From positions 34,313,551 through 34,377,550 of the forward strand of contig OZ010580.1 of the NCBI GenBank assembly GCA_963932145.1: a DNA stretch of 64,000 bases. Reading direction: 5' to 3'. A program made the translations under genes and the position numbers. Source of the DNA: Acanthosepion lycidas. Lineage: Eukaryota; Mollusca; Cephalopoda; Sepiida; Sepiidae. This document shows, in pieces, positions 10,747 through 21,118 of this stretch (positions are counted from its first letter, which is position 1; every line of letters starts with the position of its first letter). The notes beneath the pieces are model-generated. The model worked only from the letters and a program-made list of their open reading frames with translations. It did no database searches and was not told the origin of the DNA.

Positions 10747-11050
10747 CAGGTTGAGTATCTTTTATCCGAAATTACAAAATCTGAAAACCTCCAAAATCTC
10801 AAAGTTTTTCAGTTTCTGCCATGACTTGCCATTCATGGGAAATTTCAGAATGCACCGGAAAAATTCCTAGGTAATAGTGACCTCATTTGTTCTGGTAGGG
10901 GATTCCCCACTCAGCTACATAACCTACATTGGCACTGTTTTTTTTGTTAGTGATTGTTACAGCAACACTATTGTTTGTGGATTACTTACCAGGTGTTTTG
11001 TGTTCAGAAGGAATGTTATTAAAAATGTCAAAAAGTCCTGCAGGTACCCA
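10747..11050 (+). mobile_element. Possible pogo/Tigger-like DNA transposon end
   Basis: Starts after TTA with CAGGTTGAGTATCTTTTATC followed by CGAAATT, which resembles terminal repeats of pogo/Tigger elements of animals. No transposase is visible and I could not locate a matching opposite end, so this is tentative. Confidence 0.35.
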
Positions 11051-11111
11051 TATGGGTAGTGAAAAGAAAAAAAAGTGAGAGCACTTATATTTATTAATAT
11101 CTTGCATGGGC

Positions 11112-11455
11112 ACACCTCAATCCCTGTCACAATGCAGATGCACAGAAACGCATTAATTTCCATCACAATGCAGATGCACAGACACACATCAATTTCTGCC
11201 ACAATGCAGATGCACAGACATGCATCAATTTCCGTCACAGTGCAGATGCATGAACACACATAAATCCCCATCACAATACAGATGCACAGGCACACATCAA
11301 TTTCTGTTACAAAGTAGACGCATGGACACGCATCAACCAACGTCTCAATGCAGATGCATGGGCACACATCAATCTCTGTCACAATATAGACACACAGACA
11401 CATTTCAAGCTCCATTGCAATGCAGACACTCAGACATGTATCAATATTTATCTCA
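11112..11455. repeat. 36-bp minisatellite, about nine copies
   Basis: Unit CATCAATTTCTGCCACAATG plus CAGATGCACAGACATG, repeated about 9.5 times with 70-90 percent similarity by eye. Because 36 is a multiple of three, it yields a 188-codon ORF on the minus strand and shorter ones on the plus strand with a 12-residue period; these are products of the repeat. It begins about 85 nt after the exon 10 donor. Confidence 0.93.
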
Positions 11456-11544
11456 AAGACATTGATTCTTGAAAAATGTGAAGAATTAAAAAGCCTGAAA
11501 TTATTACAAGAAGAATAATGCACAGCATATAATTGAAAAATTAC

Positions 11545-11681
11545 CTGTCTATGATATGGGAATTTACAAGAGTAGATTTCAGACTGATTCCGTCAATGAT
11601 GCGATCTTTTGGAAGTGCAATGTGAGCAAAATCTAAGATCGTAGAGAACAAATCCATTAGATTTCCAAGTTGATGAGACAC
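11545..11681 (-). CDS. GALNS: GALNS exon 10 (137 nt): end of the catalytic domain
   Basis: Reads VSHQLGNLMDLFSTILDFA, then PKDRIIDGISLKSTL, matching the helix and DG-loop at the end of the sulfatase alpha/beta domain. Acceptor is a long T-run ending in CAG at 11682-11683, and donor GTAATT is at 11539-11544. Length 137 nt equals human exon 10. It ends with two bases of an Arg codon finished in exon 11. A stop codon occurs directly at the donor (AGG TAA), so retention of intron 10 would truncate the protein at once. A 36-bp minisatellite begins about 85 nt past the donor. Confidence 0.95.
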
Positions 11682-11917
11682 CTGAAAAAAAAAAAAAAAT
11701 GAATGATGAATAATACAATTTTAAAAGAAAATACAAATAATTCACTTCCATATGTCGGCTCAAAAAGTCCCAAAATTCTGCTGCCAGCCACATAATGGTA
11801 CATAGGAGAGACCTAACTGACAGCACACCATACTGCAGTGTTTTGTCTTTTATTGACTGAGATATGAAAATATACAGTACCTCATAAACCAGCTTCCCCA
11901 CCAAAATTATGCATAGT

Positions 11918-11919
<2 letters not shown>

Positions 11920-11981
<62 letters not shown>
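11920..11981. repeat. CT then AT microsatellite
   Basis: About 10 CT units directly followed by about 20 AT units. Confidence 0.95.
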
Positions 11982-11985
<4 letters not shown>

Positions 11986-12565
11986 CCAAGCCAACATACA
12001 TGAAAATTTACATAAAAATTTTAAATAAATTAATAAACAAGATATGTAGAAATAAATAATAAAATATAAATAATAATTGCATAAAAAAGAATCAATAAAA
12101 ACATTATCTCACATCTCACGTTTGTTCAATAGTCCAAAAAATTAGGTCATGTATTTTAAAAATTTTTCATATTTTATTTTTGTTTTAAGCTTGTATAATT
12201 TTTATTTTACCTAAAACTGTTCCACATGTGTAATGAATGGTTATAAATTTTTTTTTTATTTTATTGAAATCACGGAAAATAACACTAAAATGAAATTATG
12301 ATTGCTTAAGTGAACTAAAACTTGTGAAAAACCATGTGATATCTAGTTATGATAGCAAAAGTAGTTTAATGAATTTAACAAAAGTTATATAAACTATATA
12401 GTCATATAACAGAAGTTATATAATCTTGTGGAAAATTGGGAGTGGAGGGGAAAGGCTGAAAATTTGGCCTTGTCAAAATATTCAGCATATGTACAGTGAA
12501 ATGGATAAGAAGGAATTAGATAAAACATAAATACAAAATTTTTTTATTTGATTTGTTTTTTAAAA

Positions 12566-12926
12566 CTTACCAACCTTTTAAATGTTATTTAGAGCCAGAA
12601 AATATTTTTGGATTATAAGAATTTTTGGAGATAATAAGGATTTACTTATACAAGTTCTACTAATTAATTAACAGCTGCGGGGGGAAGAGACAGCTTCATA
12701 CCTTTCTCAAGGCTATTTGTGCATGTGAATATAAGAAAGTGGAAAGAATTGGAACTCTTGTAACAATTCTGAGCCGTTATCTATTACACCACCCATACAT
12801 CCAAGTTTACATCACCTGGTATTCCCGAAGTAGTCACCTATTTAGGTACTGACCAGGCTTGATGTTGTTTAATTTCAATGATCATATAAGAATTGGTGTT
12901 TCAATGTGATATGGCCATAAGCCACA
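12566..12926 (-). mobile_element. 5S-tRNA composite SINE, copy 2 (complete 5S head)
   Basis: On the minus strand the element opens with a 120-nt 5S rRNA-like unit (12803-12922). Blocks GGCCATATCA, TGATCATTGAA, GCCTGGTCAGTACC and GGGAATACCAGG are in 5S order. A tRNA-like unit follows (12680-12802) and then a tail ending in CTAAATAACATTTAAAAGG (12566-12640). Transcription would be by RNA polymerase III from internal 5S and/or tRNA boxes. Confidence 0.8.
12803..12922 (-). repeat. 5S rRNA-derived head of the SINE (not a 5S gene)
   Basis: Exactly 120 nt from GCTTATGGCCATATCA to the AAACTT end. The internal control region is recognisable but mutated (AATTAAACAACATC for the usual AGTTAAGCAACGTC). 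It is directly fused to tRNA-like sequence and repeated elsewhere in the same arrangement, so it is a SINE part rather than a functional 5S gene. Confidence 0.8.
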
Positions 12927-13037
12927 ATATTTTTTATATTCAAGAAATTCTTGAAATGATTTAACAATTTTTCTTCTTTTTTCCTTTGATCAGAAATAAA
13001 CAAAAAAATTTCTTAACTTCTTTTCTTAATTTATTTA

Positions 13038-14130
13038 TGCAGTCTTTCCTATCAAATCTTGAAATGAAAGTTACCCTGAATGGCCACTCATCTTTCGTAT
13101 TAATGCGGGTGTCCCCAATGGCTTTATCTTTGGTACTAATTTGTTTTTAATTTTCATTAACAAATATCCTAACAGAATCAGCTATCAACTTGGTATCTAT
13201 GCTGATGGCACAACCATTTACTCTTGTCTCAAAAGCAAACCTGATCAGTTCGATAAGGTCAAAATGGCAGCCAATATCCAAAATGACCTTGAGTCCGTTG
13301 GGAACTGGGGCAAAAGATGGCGTGTTAATTTTAATAACTCCAAAACTAAATTTCTCTTCATTAATCATCTGAGAGACATTTCTCTGCCTTCCATCACCAT
13401 GGCTGATGCTAACCTCCTGGAAAGTGACTTGTTACACCTTCTCAGGTCAACTTTCTCAGCTGACATGAAATGGAAAGACTATATTGAATCCATTGCTATG
13501 TCAGCTGCTAAGAAAGTTGGTTCACTCTGTTGTACAAGACAATTTTTCTCTCCAGAATCTAGCATAGTTATCTATATAAGTCTACCATGCTTAGAATATT
13601 GCTGACACATATGGTCCAGTGCCCCTCCTATTTATCATGAGCACCTTGATAAAATTCAAAGAAGAATTTGCAATATTATTGGCAGCTTGGCTTCAGTCAC
13701 TTTCCCACCAACGTAAGGCTGTATCCCTGTGTCTTTTCTATAAATACTTTCATAGTAATTGTTCAAAAGAGCTCTTTGTTATGGTACCAAAACTTTTTGA
13801 GTTTAAGCTCAGTACTAGACTGGTATCGAAGTCTCATCAATTTACAGTTGAGATGGCTAGATGTAGCTGTAAATTCTATGCTAACAGTTTCTTTTCTCAC
13901 ACTTCTCGCTTGTGGAACTCTTCTAGCTCCATGCTTTCCAACCAACTTTAATCTGCAAAAATTTAAATGCAATGTCAATTGCTATCTACTGTCCACCTGA
14001 TTACTCTTTTCTCTTTCCACTCATTAGAAATGTTTCTGTTCCTAATTCTTCCACAACCAGTAACACCTTGTGTCATAGTGGATTTAATGCCTTGTTCAGC
14101 ATGAAATCAATTAAGAAAAAAAAAAAAAAA
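13038..14130 (+). pseudogene. LINE family L-C reverse transcriptase and tail, relic
   Basis: Plus strand: an F-LIFIN segment, YADGTTIYS (13198-13224), then NIQNDLESVGNWGKRWRVNF, SKTKFLFINH, FFSPESS, and after a stop IQRRICNIIG and SLCLFYKYFHSNC. This is the C-terminal half of the reverse transcriptase of a jockey/CR1-type LINE, ending in an A-run at 14115. The second catalytic Asp is replaced (YADG for YADD), and there are several stops, so it is inactive. Confidence 0.82.
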
Positions 14131-14554
14131 AGATCCAGTATTAAACATAATACTTACAAAGATTTAACAGAAAAATGTTAGGCTCAATTCTAAACTGTGT
14201 TACTGGAAGTGTATCAAATTTTTATTAACTATACATGCCTAAAAGCTGAAACTTTACAGATTTGACATGTTTTAAATACTTTGTAAATTTTATCTTTCTC
14301 TTGTAAATTATAATTAAATTTTAAGTTTAAATTTTAAGCAACAACCTGATGATCACCCCACCAGTCTGATCCACCATTTGCAGATGATCTTTTGGCAGAC
14401 GATGCAGCCACTGAATGGATATAATCCTCAATTTGGCACTGGATGATGTGCCAATGCTCTGCCAAAACCTTGAGAGTTAGAGGGACAAAGTACTTCTTGT
14501 GGGCTCAACACCTTCATGGTATGAGACACAGCAGCAGCCACCCACTCAGTATTT

Positions 14555-14845
14555 CTTTGTTTAGTGGCATATCAACTCATTATGGGTCATTTAATGCTGA
14601 AATTAAATTTTCTTGGGAGCATTAGTAATTTATTTAACAAATGTATTGCTGGTATTTTTACTACAAAAATTTTTATACTTTCATTGTGTTTTGACCCCAG
14701 TTTGGTGGTTAGCTATTTGTCCATAGCTGGGACAGGGTGGACCTGGGAACAACGGTAATTAAGAGCTGGTTCCACGCTCCTCAAAACCTCTTGATCAGAG
14801 GTCTTGCTGCTGGATGTAGTTTATTGTCATACCCAGGATAGCCCA
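14555..14845 (-). repeat. Dispersed SINE-like repeat, copy 2
   Basis: Carries all the blocks listed for 8535-8990, plus GAGCTGGTTCCACGCTCCTC and CTTGATCAGAGGTCTTGCTG, which the copy at 52585-52990 also has. Confidence 0.65.
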
Positions 14846-15513
14846 CTCATTATTGATATCAAATTTTATTAGTAATTTTCAATAAAACAAGGTATTTATT
14901 TTGCCTGAAATGGATTAATAAAATAACATATAGAAAATAACTAGAATAATGTGTCCGTTATAATTTAAATTGGTCTAATTTGTTTCTTTTTCTAAATTTT
15001 AATTTGTAAGGTTTTTTAAATTTTTGCTCACAAATGCTACAATCCCATTCAGTGAAACTTTTTCAGAGAAGGGATTTTGATGAATCTAAAGTAATTGAAT
15101 TTGCTCTAACATGACGGAAACAGCAATTAGAAAGTATATTTTAAACATATATGACTACTCCACTCCCCTCATAGGAATACTACTAAATTAAGCATGTCTA
15201 TGTTCATACCTATGGCACGGTCTGCCCCAGCACCAATGCTAGGAATATATTTATTATAAATCAATGAAAATATGTAAATGCCAAGTGCACCCATCTTGGA
15301 CAATGTAATGTCTCTATAAAGCATGAAGCATTTGAATCATCTGTCAAGTTTTAATTTTATGTTATGACTGCAGTTGTTCAAGTTAATGTAGGCAAAATGG
15401 CAGTGGCAGAGGATTGAATACTAGCAGTGAAATGCACCAAGGACCATCTCTCTCTTTCTCTCTCATAAATCTTGCACAGCAATTCTAAACTAAATCTATT
15501 GATTCATACTCAC

Positions 15514-15617
15514 TCTACTAGGGGCAATGGTCTTGGGCCACCAAGCAATAGTTGGTTCTCTCATTCCCCCTTCAAATGTTGTCTGTTTGCCGCACAAAAA
15601 TGGTCCATTGCTTCCAC
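15514..15617 (-). CDS. GALNS: GALNS exon 9 (104 nt): Lys310 and [14 protein letters not shown] motif
   Basis: Completes a Gly codon and reads [20 protein letters not shown], then [14 protein letters not shown]. This is one of the most conserved blocks of GALNS: the Lys in CGKQTT (human Lys310) binds the substrate sulfate, and the Cys before it corresponds to human Cys308, which forms a disulfide. Acceptor TTTCCAG ends at 15618 and donor GTGAGT is at 15508-15513. Length 104 nt and phase-0 end equal human exon 9. Confidence 0.97.
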
Positions 15618-16481
15618 CTGGAAATAAAGAATATGTTTCCGAAAATCAAAGTATAGAGCAATTTATAGCACTAGTTCATTTAAACAGTGTCACTTTGTTG
15701 AGGCTTAGCCTGCTGGCAATTCTTAAGTTTGTATTAAAGGTAGTAATATTACTAAATCTACTAATACAGGATTACCAGCAAAACTATAAAATCAAATTCC
15801 AGGTTATTCAAAGTTTATTCTGGCCAATAAGCAGATTTTCTCAAGGTTGAATTTTGCTTTTTTTGATCCAACAAGTTATAATTTTAGTGATAAACCCTGA
15901 AACCAATCTCTGATCCAGAATCAAAATATCAAAAGTATAAGGAAATGTAAGGATAAAAAGTCCAGATATAAAGATAACATTAACATAATTTAATGTTCAG
16001 TTTCATGATAACTTGCATTCAGAAGAATAAAAGATTCAACCTTGAAGCAATTTGAAATTGGTACTAATATGTTGACATTTTCAAGCTTTTCAAAACTCTT
16101 TTTATTTCATTTTTTCAGAAACTCAAAGCTTTTCTACATTCATGTTATACATTCCAGATTATTCAATATTTTCAAAAAAGGAACAATTAAAAAAAAAAAA
16201 AAAAAAAATTACAGTTTATATAGACACAAATATGGTGTTGTATAAATTCATCTGTTGAGTAGATTTTAAGAATTTATCTTTTCTATAAAATCAAAGTTTA
16301 TCCATGCTGTTAAAAAAAAAAATAAAAAAAAATAAAAAATCACTATTTTGTAATCGTATTGTACTTATGAAATGTCTAAAACTTCCTTTGCATTATAATA
16401 AGTACTTCTTAAACTTTAAAGAAATAATCTTGTCTATTGAATAATTATGATTTCTGTGTCACCAGAAGATTAATTGATTCG

Positions 16482-16850
16482 TCTTCTTTGGTTTATCAAG
16501 ACAATTACAGGTTATTTAAAGCCTGAAAATATTTTTACATTGTAAGAAATTATTTTTTTTTTAAATAATAAAGGTTTTCTTACTAATCAACTCATAGCTG
16601 GGAGGGAAGAGGTAAATTCATAGCTTTCCAAAAGGTATTTAAGTGAATATAATGAACCAAATGGGAATTTGAACTTGGCTCTTCGATTAACAATTCCAAG
16701 CTATTATCAATTACACCACTGGCACCTCCAAGCTTACAGTCCCTGGTATTCCCAAGTAGTCACTCATCTAGGTACTGACCAGGCTCAACATTGCTTAAAT
16801 TCAGTGATCATACTAAAACTAGTGTTTCTTATGTGATGTGGCCATAAGTC
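16482..16850 (-). mobile_element. 5S-tRNA composite SINE, copy 3 (complete 5S head)
   Basis: The minus strand has a 5S-like unit at about 16730-16849 (ATGGCCACATCA, TTTAAGCAATGTTGAGCCTG, GGGAATACCAGG, ACTGTAAGCTT), then a tRNA-like unit and a tail ending in CTTTAAATAACCTGTAATTG. The organisation is the same as at 12566, with independent mutations. Confidence 0.8.
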
Positions 16851-16964
16851 CAGAAGTGTTTACTACAATTTTCAAATCTCTACTAACTTAAAATTTCCTG
16901 GTGATGTAGGAAAGTGTTACAAAAATATATAAAAAACATCTATATGTATATTAATAAATCTTTT

Positions 16965-17150
16965 TAAGACTATATACCCAAAAGCATATTTAAAAACGAA
17001 TTATATACTATACACCCAAAAATAAACTTAAAAAAATATATATGATATAGCCAAACACATATTTAAAAAAAAATTATATACCATATATTGAAAAATGTAT
17101 TTTAAAAAAATTATGATATACCCATCCAAAAACATTTAAAAAAAAAAATT
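16965..17150. repeat. AT-rich minisatellite, about 38-bp unit
   Basis: Four to five imperfect units of the type ACTATATACCCAAAAGCATA then TTTAAAAACGAATTATAT. Confidence 0.75.
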
Positions 17151-17487
17151 GCGTCTACACATGCACATGTGTAATTACATCAATATAAACATCACTTTAG
17201 TATGATGAAGTCTTAAAGTCTATGAAAATATTTTTTGCATTTTGTTATGAATTTTTCATGATTTTTTTTCAGATGTTAAAATTTTATTGAATGGTTTTAA
17301 CTGAAAAAGGTAAAAAGTATTCTCTAGTAAAACTGAAATATCAAAGATCAAAATAAAAATTTATAACACATTGGATAAATTTCTCATATTTCATTTTGTT
17401 TCCTATTCATATATAAGAATTGAAAAAAATGTTAACACTTCAGGAACTTTGTATATATACATGTACACACACATGCATATTATAAAT

Positions 17488-17509
17488 ATATATATATATA
17501 TATATATAT
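17488..17509. repeat. AT microsatellite at the LINE L-D 3' end
   Basis: Eleven AT units immediately left of (3' to) the L-D element. Confidence 0.9.
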
Positions 17510-17514
17510 GTAGT

Positions 17515-20500
17515 GGCAAGTATGAACATCACTGTCCAGTCCATCAGTTAAACTTGCCCACCACAACACTGCAGTCATTTGTTGTATGAATGACAGTGGC
17601 TCAGACATCAATCTGCATTTCTTGTTACATATATGGTATAACAAATCATCTCCAGGTGACGGAAGTTGACTGAACATTGTCACTTACAATGTGCCTTTTT
17701 GTATGCCTTGTCAAGCCTGACCTGGACTTGCACACTCTAGTGCAGATTGGGCATTCAAAGCATGTCACTATCAAATCATCATATGCAATAGAATGTTTGT
17801 GACTGAGTAGACCTGCCCTGGACAGACATATTTGATTCCATTGGGCACATGGCCAGATTGACACCTCATGGCAATTCAGGGATCCCTTCCAAACCCCTCT
17901 CTTCAGTTCTGCATATTTTTGTGATGCCCCATGGAAGATCTTGATGCCATCAGCAATACCAGCCCACCAAGAAACCTGGTCTTCAGCGAGGGTCTCCCAG
18001 TTATCCAGAACAATATTGCATTTGTATAGTGACTCTTTAAGGCAATCTTTGTAACAAAGTTTCAGCTTATGCTGTGGTTTGTTTCTCATTTCCAATTCTC
18101 TATGCAATAATTGTTTTGGAATTCTGTCATCCACCATATGGACAACATGGCCCATCCATCACAATCTGTGCTTGTGTATAAGTTCTTCCAGAGTGAATTG
18201 GCCCTTTGGAGAACAACAGTATCAGGGGTGTGAGATATCCAGTGGATTTCAAGCACAGACCGAATGCAGTGTTGATGAAAACGTTCCAATATCTTCAGAT
18301 ATCTGCAATAGACTACCCATATTTCACATGAATATAGCAGAGATGACATAATGCAGGCATTATATATTTTAATTTTTGTTTGCTTTTTTATGCCCTTCTG
18401 ACTCCAGACACAACTTGAGCTGCAAATGCATTGGAGGCCTTCTTAATCCATAACACTATCTCATCATAAAGAGAGCAGTGGCAGTTCAGGGTGCTACTAA
18501 GGCATACAAATTTGACTACCATCAACATAAACTGATTTCTCTATGTACTGAATTCCTCGAGCAGGTTGATAAATCACCACTGTTTTGTCTAGGCTGATGG
18601 ACAATCCAAAAACCTTACATGACCCTGATAGTTGATCCATGAACTCCTGTGCATGAAGAATTGTGTGTGCGTTCAGGTCACAGTCATCGGCATAGAGAAG
18701 GTTATGCACTAAACTAAAAAAGACTTTTGTCTTTGCTGCAAACCTATGTATGTTGAAAAGCTTGCCAGTTGACCTGTATCTTATCATAATTCCCTAATGG
18801 CAGTCTTTAAATGCATCAAGAAGTACAATTACAAAGTAGATAGAAAACAGTGTAGGAGCCAGAAGATCTCCCTGCTTGACTTCATTTTCAACCTTGATGG
18901 GGCCCCCATAATCATACCACCAAAACTGACACAGGCTTCCATACTATCATGGAAGGACCTCAGAATCTTGAGAAAGTGGGGGGCGACAGCCCAATTTTGA
19001 GAGGATTTTCCAAAGAGCAGCACGATTAATAGTGTCAAAAGCCTTCCTCAGATCTACAAATGTTTGATAAACGTCCAATTGCTGTTCACAGCTCTTTTTC
19101 TGGATTTGTCATGCTGGGAAAATCATATCTGCAGTCCCTCTGTGTTGGTGGAAACCACACTGTGACTCAGGCTGTATATGTCAACTAATCTCTGGTTTAA
19201 TCTTAATAGGAGAGCAGAGGCTAAGATCTTATCTGCCAAAGAAAGGAGAGCAATCCCTCTATAATTAACACATAATTCCCCGGCACCTTTACTCTTATAT
19301 ATAGTTATCATTGTTGCATCCTTCCAATCTTTAGACACTTCTCCATCTATCCAAATCTTTACAATAAGATCATGCATGTTGACTTAAATGTGTTTCACTG
19401 TAACAGAATATCTCAGCAAGAAGGCTGTCAACCACAACAGACCTGCCCATATTGAGTCACTTCATGTCAAGCAGAACTTCACCCAGTGATGGTTGGCTGT
19501 CAAGTTCTACCACTAAGGATCTTTGGAGTATTTTCTCAAGAACCTCAGAGTCCACATTTGAAGGCCTATTCAGTAGACCATCAAAGTATTTCTTCCATCT
19601 CTTGACCATGCCATCCGTATCTTTGAGGAGATTATTGCCGTCCTCCGTTCTGAGAGGAGCAATCTTGGTGGATCTGGGGCTAAATACTTGTTTCATCAAT
19701 TAATACATCTGCTTGGTATTATTTGAATTCACTGCATTCTGTATTGCGCCTGCTAGCCCTGACCACCATTTTTCCTGCTCATTTTGAAGGACATGTTGAG
19801 CTTCTGCTTTTGCAGCTTTAAACTCTTTGAACAGTTTACTGTTTTGTTCTTTGGACAGGCCTTTTTGCAACATTGAACTTAGTATCTGATTCTTTCTTGC
19901 AGTGATCTCGTTGATAGCATCATCATTTTCATCAAAACAGTCTCAATGTTTTGCTGGCATTTTACCCAGAACTTCATCAGCTGCTCAAAGAGTCCCATGA
20001 AGATGTATCATTGACTTCAGTAAGTTGTCATTTTATTGATTCTTGTGTTTCCAGAGAATGAAGTTTTGCAACATTCAGATGTGCAGGAGGTTTTCCATTG
20101 TTTTGTCTAGTTGCTGGTTTAAGAACAAAATTCATCTTGGCCCTCACTAGTACACGATCAGTCCAACAATCTGCACCACACATAGATCTAACAATATGGA
20201 CATCCTGCATCTCTCTCTTGCAGATGATGACATAATCAATGAGATGTGACTGGTGTGAACAGGGATGCATCCCCATAGTAACATGATCACCCCAGTGCTA
20301 GAATTGAGTGCTGGAGATAAAAAGATTAAACTCAGTGCAGAGTTCAAGAAGCATTAAACCATTGGTGTTGATTTTCCTGACACCATATTTCCCCAAACTA
20401 CTCCAGATCACGCAATCCACACCAACCCAGGCGTTGAAGTCACCAAGGAGGACAATTTTGTCATCTTTTAGAATCATGTAGAGTATAGTTCTCAAAGTAC

Positions 20501-21118
20501 ATAAAATTGAGTCTTTAAAATGTTGGTACTGTCCATGGTTGGAGCATAGGCACTAATGATGGTAGTGTATCATGATCCATTTAGATGTAGGTGAAAGGAC
20601 ATTAAATGCTTACTGATTCCTTTAGGAAGTTCAGCAAGTTTTGGTACAAGTGTGCTATGCACTGTAAAACCCACACCAGCTACTCTATCCTACTCAGTGC
20701 ACTTTTCCTTCCAGAAGAAAGTGTAGCCACCTCAAACTTCTTGAAGTTGACCATCACCAGCTAAATGAGTTTCTGAGAGAGCAGCTACATCTATAGAATA
20801 TCTCTCTAGCTCCCTTGTTGTTAACATTCTTTTTTCATTCAGTTTTTCCAGTTACGAGTCCTTTTTTAAAGCTGATCGTTTTGTGTTCATTTTGTTTAGT
20901 TCTTTTTTTGTAACAGATTTAATGTTCAGTATAGAGCTTAGAAAAAATTTGCAGTGTGAGATAGGCAAGAAGTAAGGCATGTAGCAACATCAGCACGGCA
21001 AAGGGCACTCCTTTAAAGGCAAGGAAGGGCAAAAATATTTTAAGTCAAGTGATAGCGATTGCTGTATGAGTCGTATGATTTTTGAATCAAGCACGGGCAA
21101 TGCTGGGCCATGTTGCTA
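17515..21118 (-). mobile_element. LINE family L-D, nearly full length but inactivated
   Basis: Minus-strand order fits an APE-type non-LTR retrotransposon. An endonuclease comes first, with VLLGDFNAWVGVD (about 20430-20470) and a degenerate CWTDRVLVRAK where the catalytic His of the usual WTDH is Arg. The reverse transcriptase follows (VSKDWKDATMITIYKSKG and VNYRGIALL near 19250-19350; LLYADDCDL with YADD at 18683-18694). Then comes a C-terminal region (ERFHQHCIRSVLEIHW) and a C2H2 finger CPICTRVCKSRSGLTRHTKR. At least six frame changes or stops break it. It lies in sense orientation with GALNS. Confidence 0.88.
18683..18694 (-). other. YADD reverse-transcriptase catalytic box of L-D
   Basis: TATGCCGATGAC on the minus strand, with both catalytic Asp codons intact, although the surrounding frame is broken. 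Confidence 0.85.

Larger units (their letters stand above)
8239..11544 (-). other. GALNS intron 10 (3.3 kb)
   Basis: Holds a dispersed repeat of unknown class (8535-8990), the 3' end of LINE L-A (9105-9560), a LINE-tail-like segment (10260-10560) interrupted by a 134-bp tRNA-like insertion, a pogo-like end near 10747, and a 36-bp minisatellite (11112-11455). Confidence 0.85.
11682..15513 (-). other. GALNS intron 9 (3.8 kb)
   Basis: Holds a CT/AT microsatellite (11920-11981), a full 5S-headed SINE (12566-12926), a LINE L-C reverse-transcriptase relic (13038-14130) and a dispersed repeat (14555-14845). From 14850 to 15510 I see only AT-rich sequence. Confidence 0.85.

Noticed and set aside
11112-11455. 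CRISPR array
   Set aside because: The repeats are contiguous without unique spacers, and the DNA is eukaryotic.
10957-11523. 188-codon minus-strand ORF with a Cys-rich 12-residue period
   Set aside because: It is produced by the 36-bp minisatellite (multiple of three). It has no start context, no homologue and sits within a GALNS intron.
11593-11997. 134-codon minus-strand ORF
   Set aside because: It overlaps GALNS exon 10 in another frame and continues through the CT/AT microsatellite. It is a shadow.
12803-12922. Functional 5S rRNA gene
   Set aside because: The sequence is mutated in conserved positions, lacks a T-run terminator, is fused to tRNA-like sequence and recurs three more times in the same composite form.
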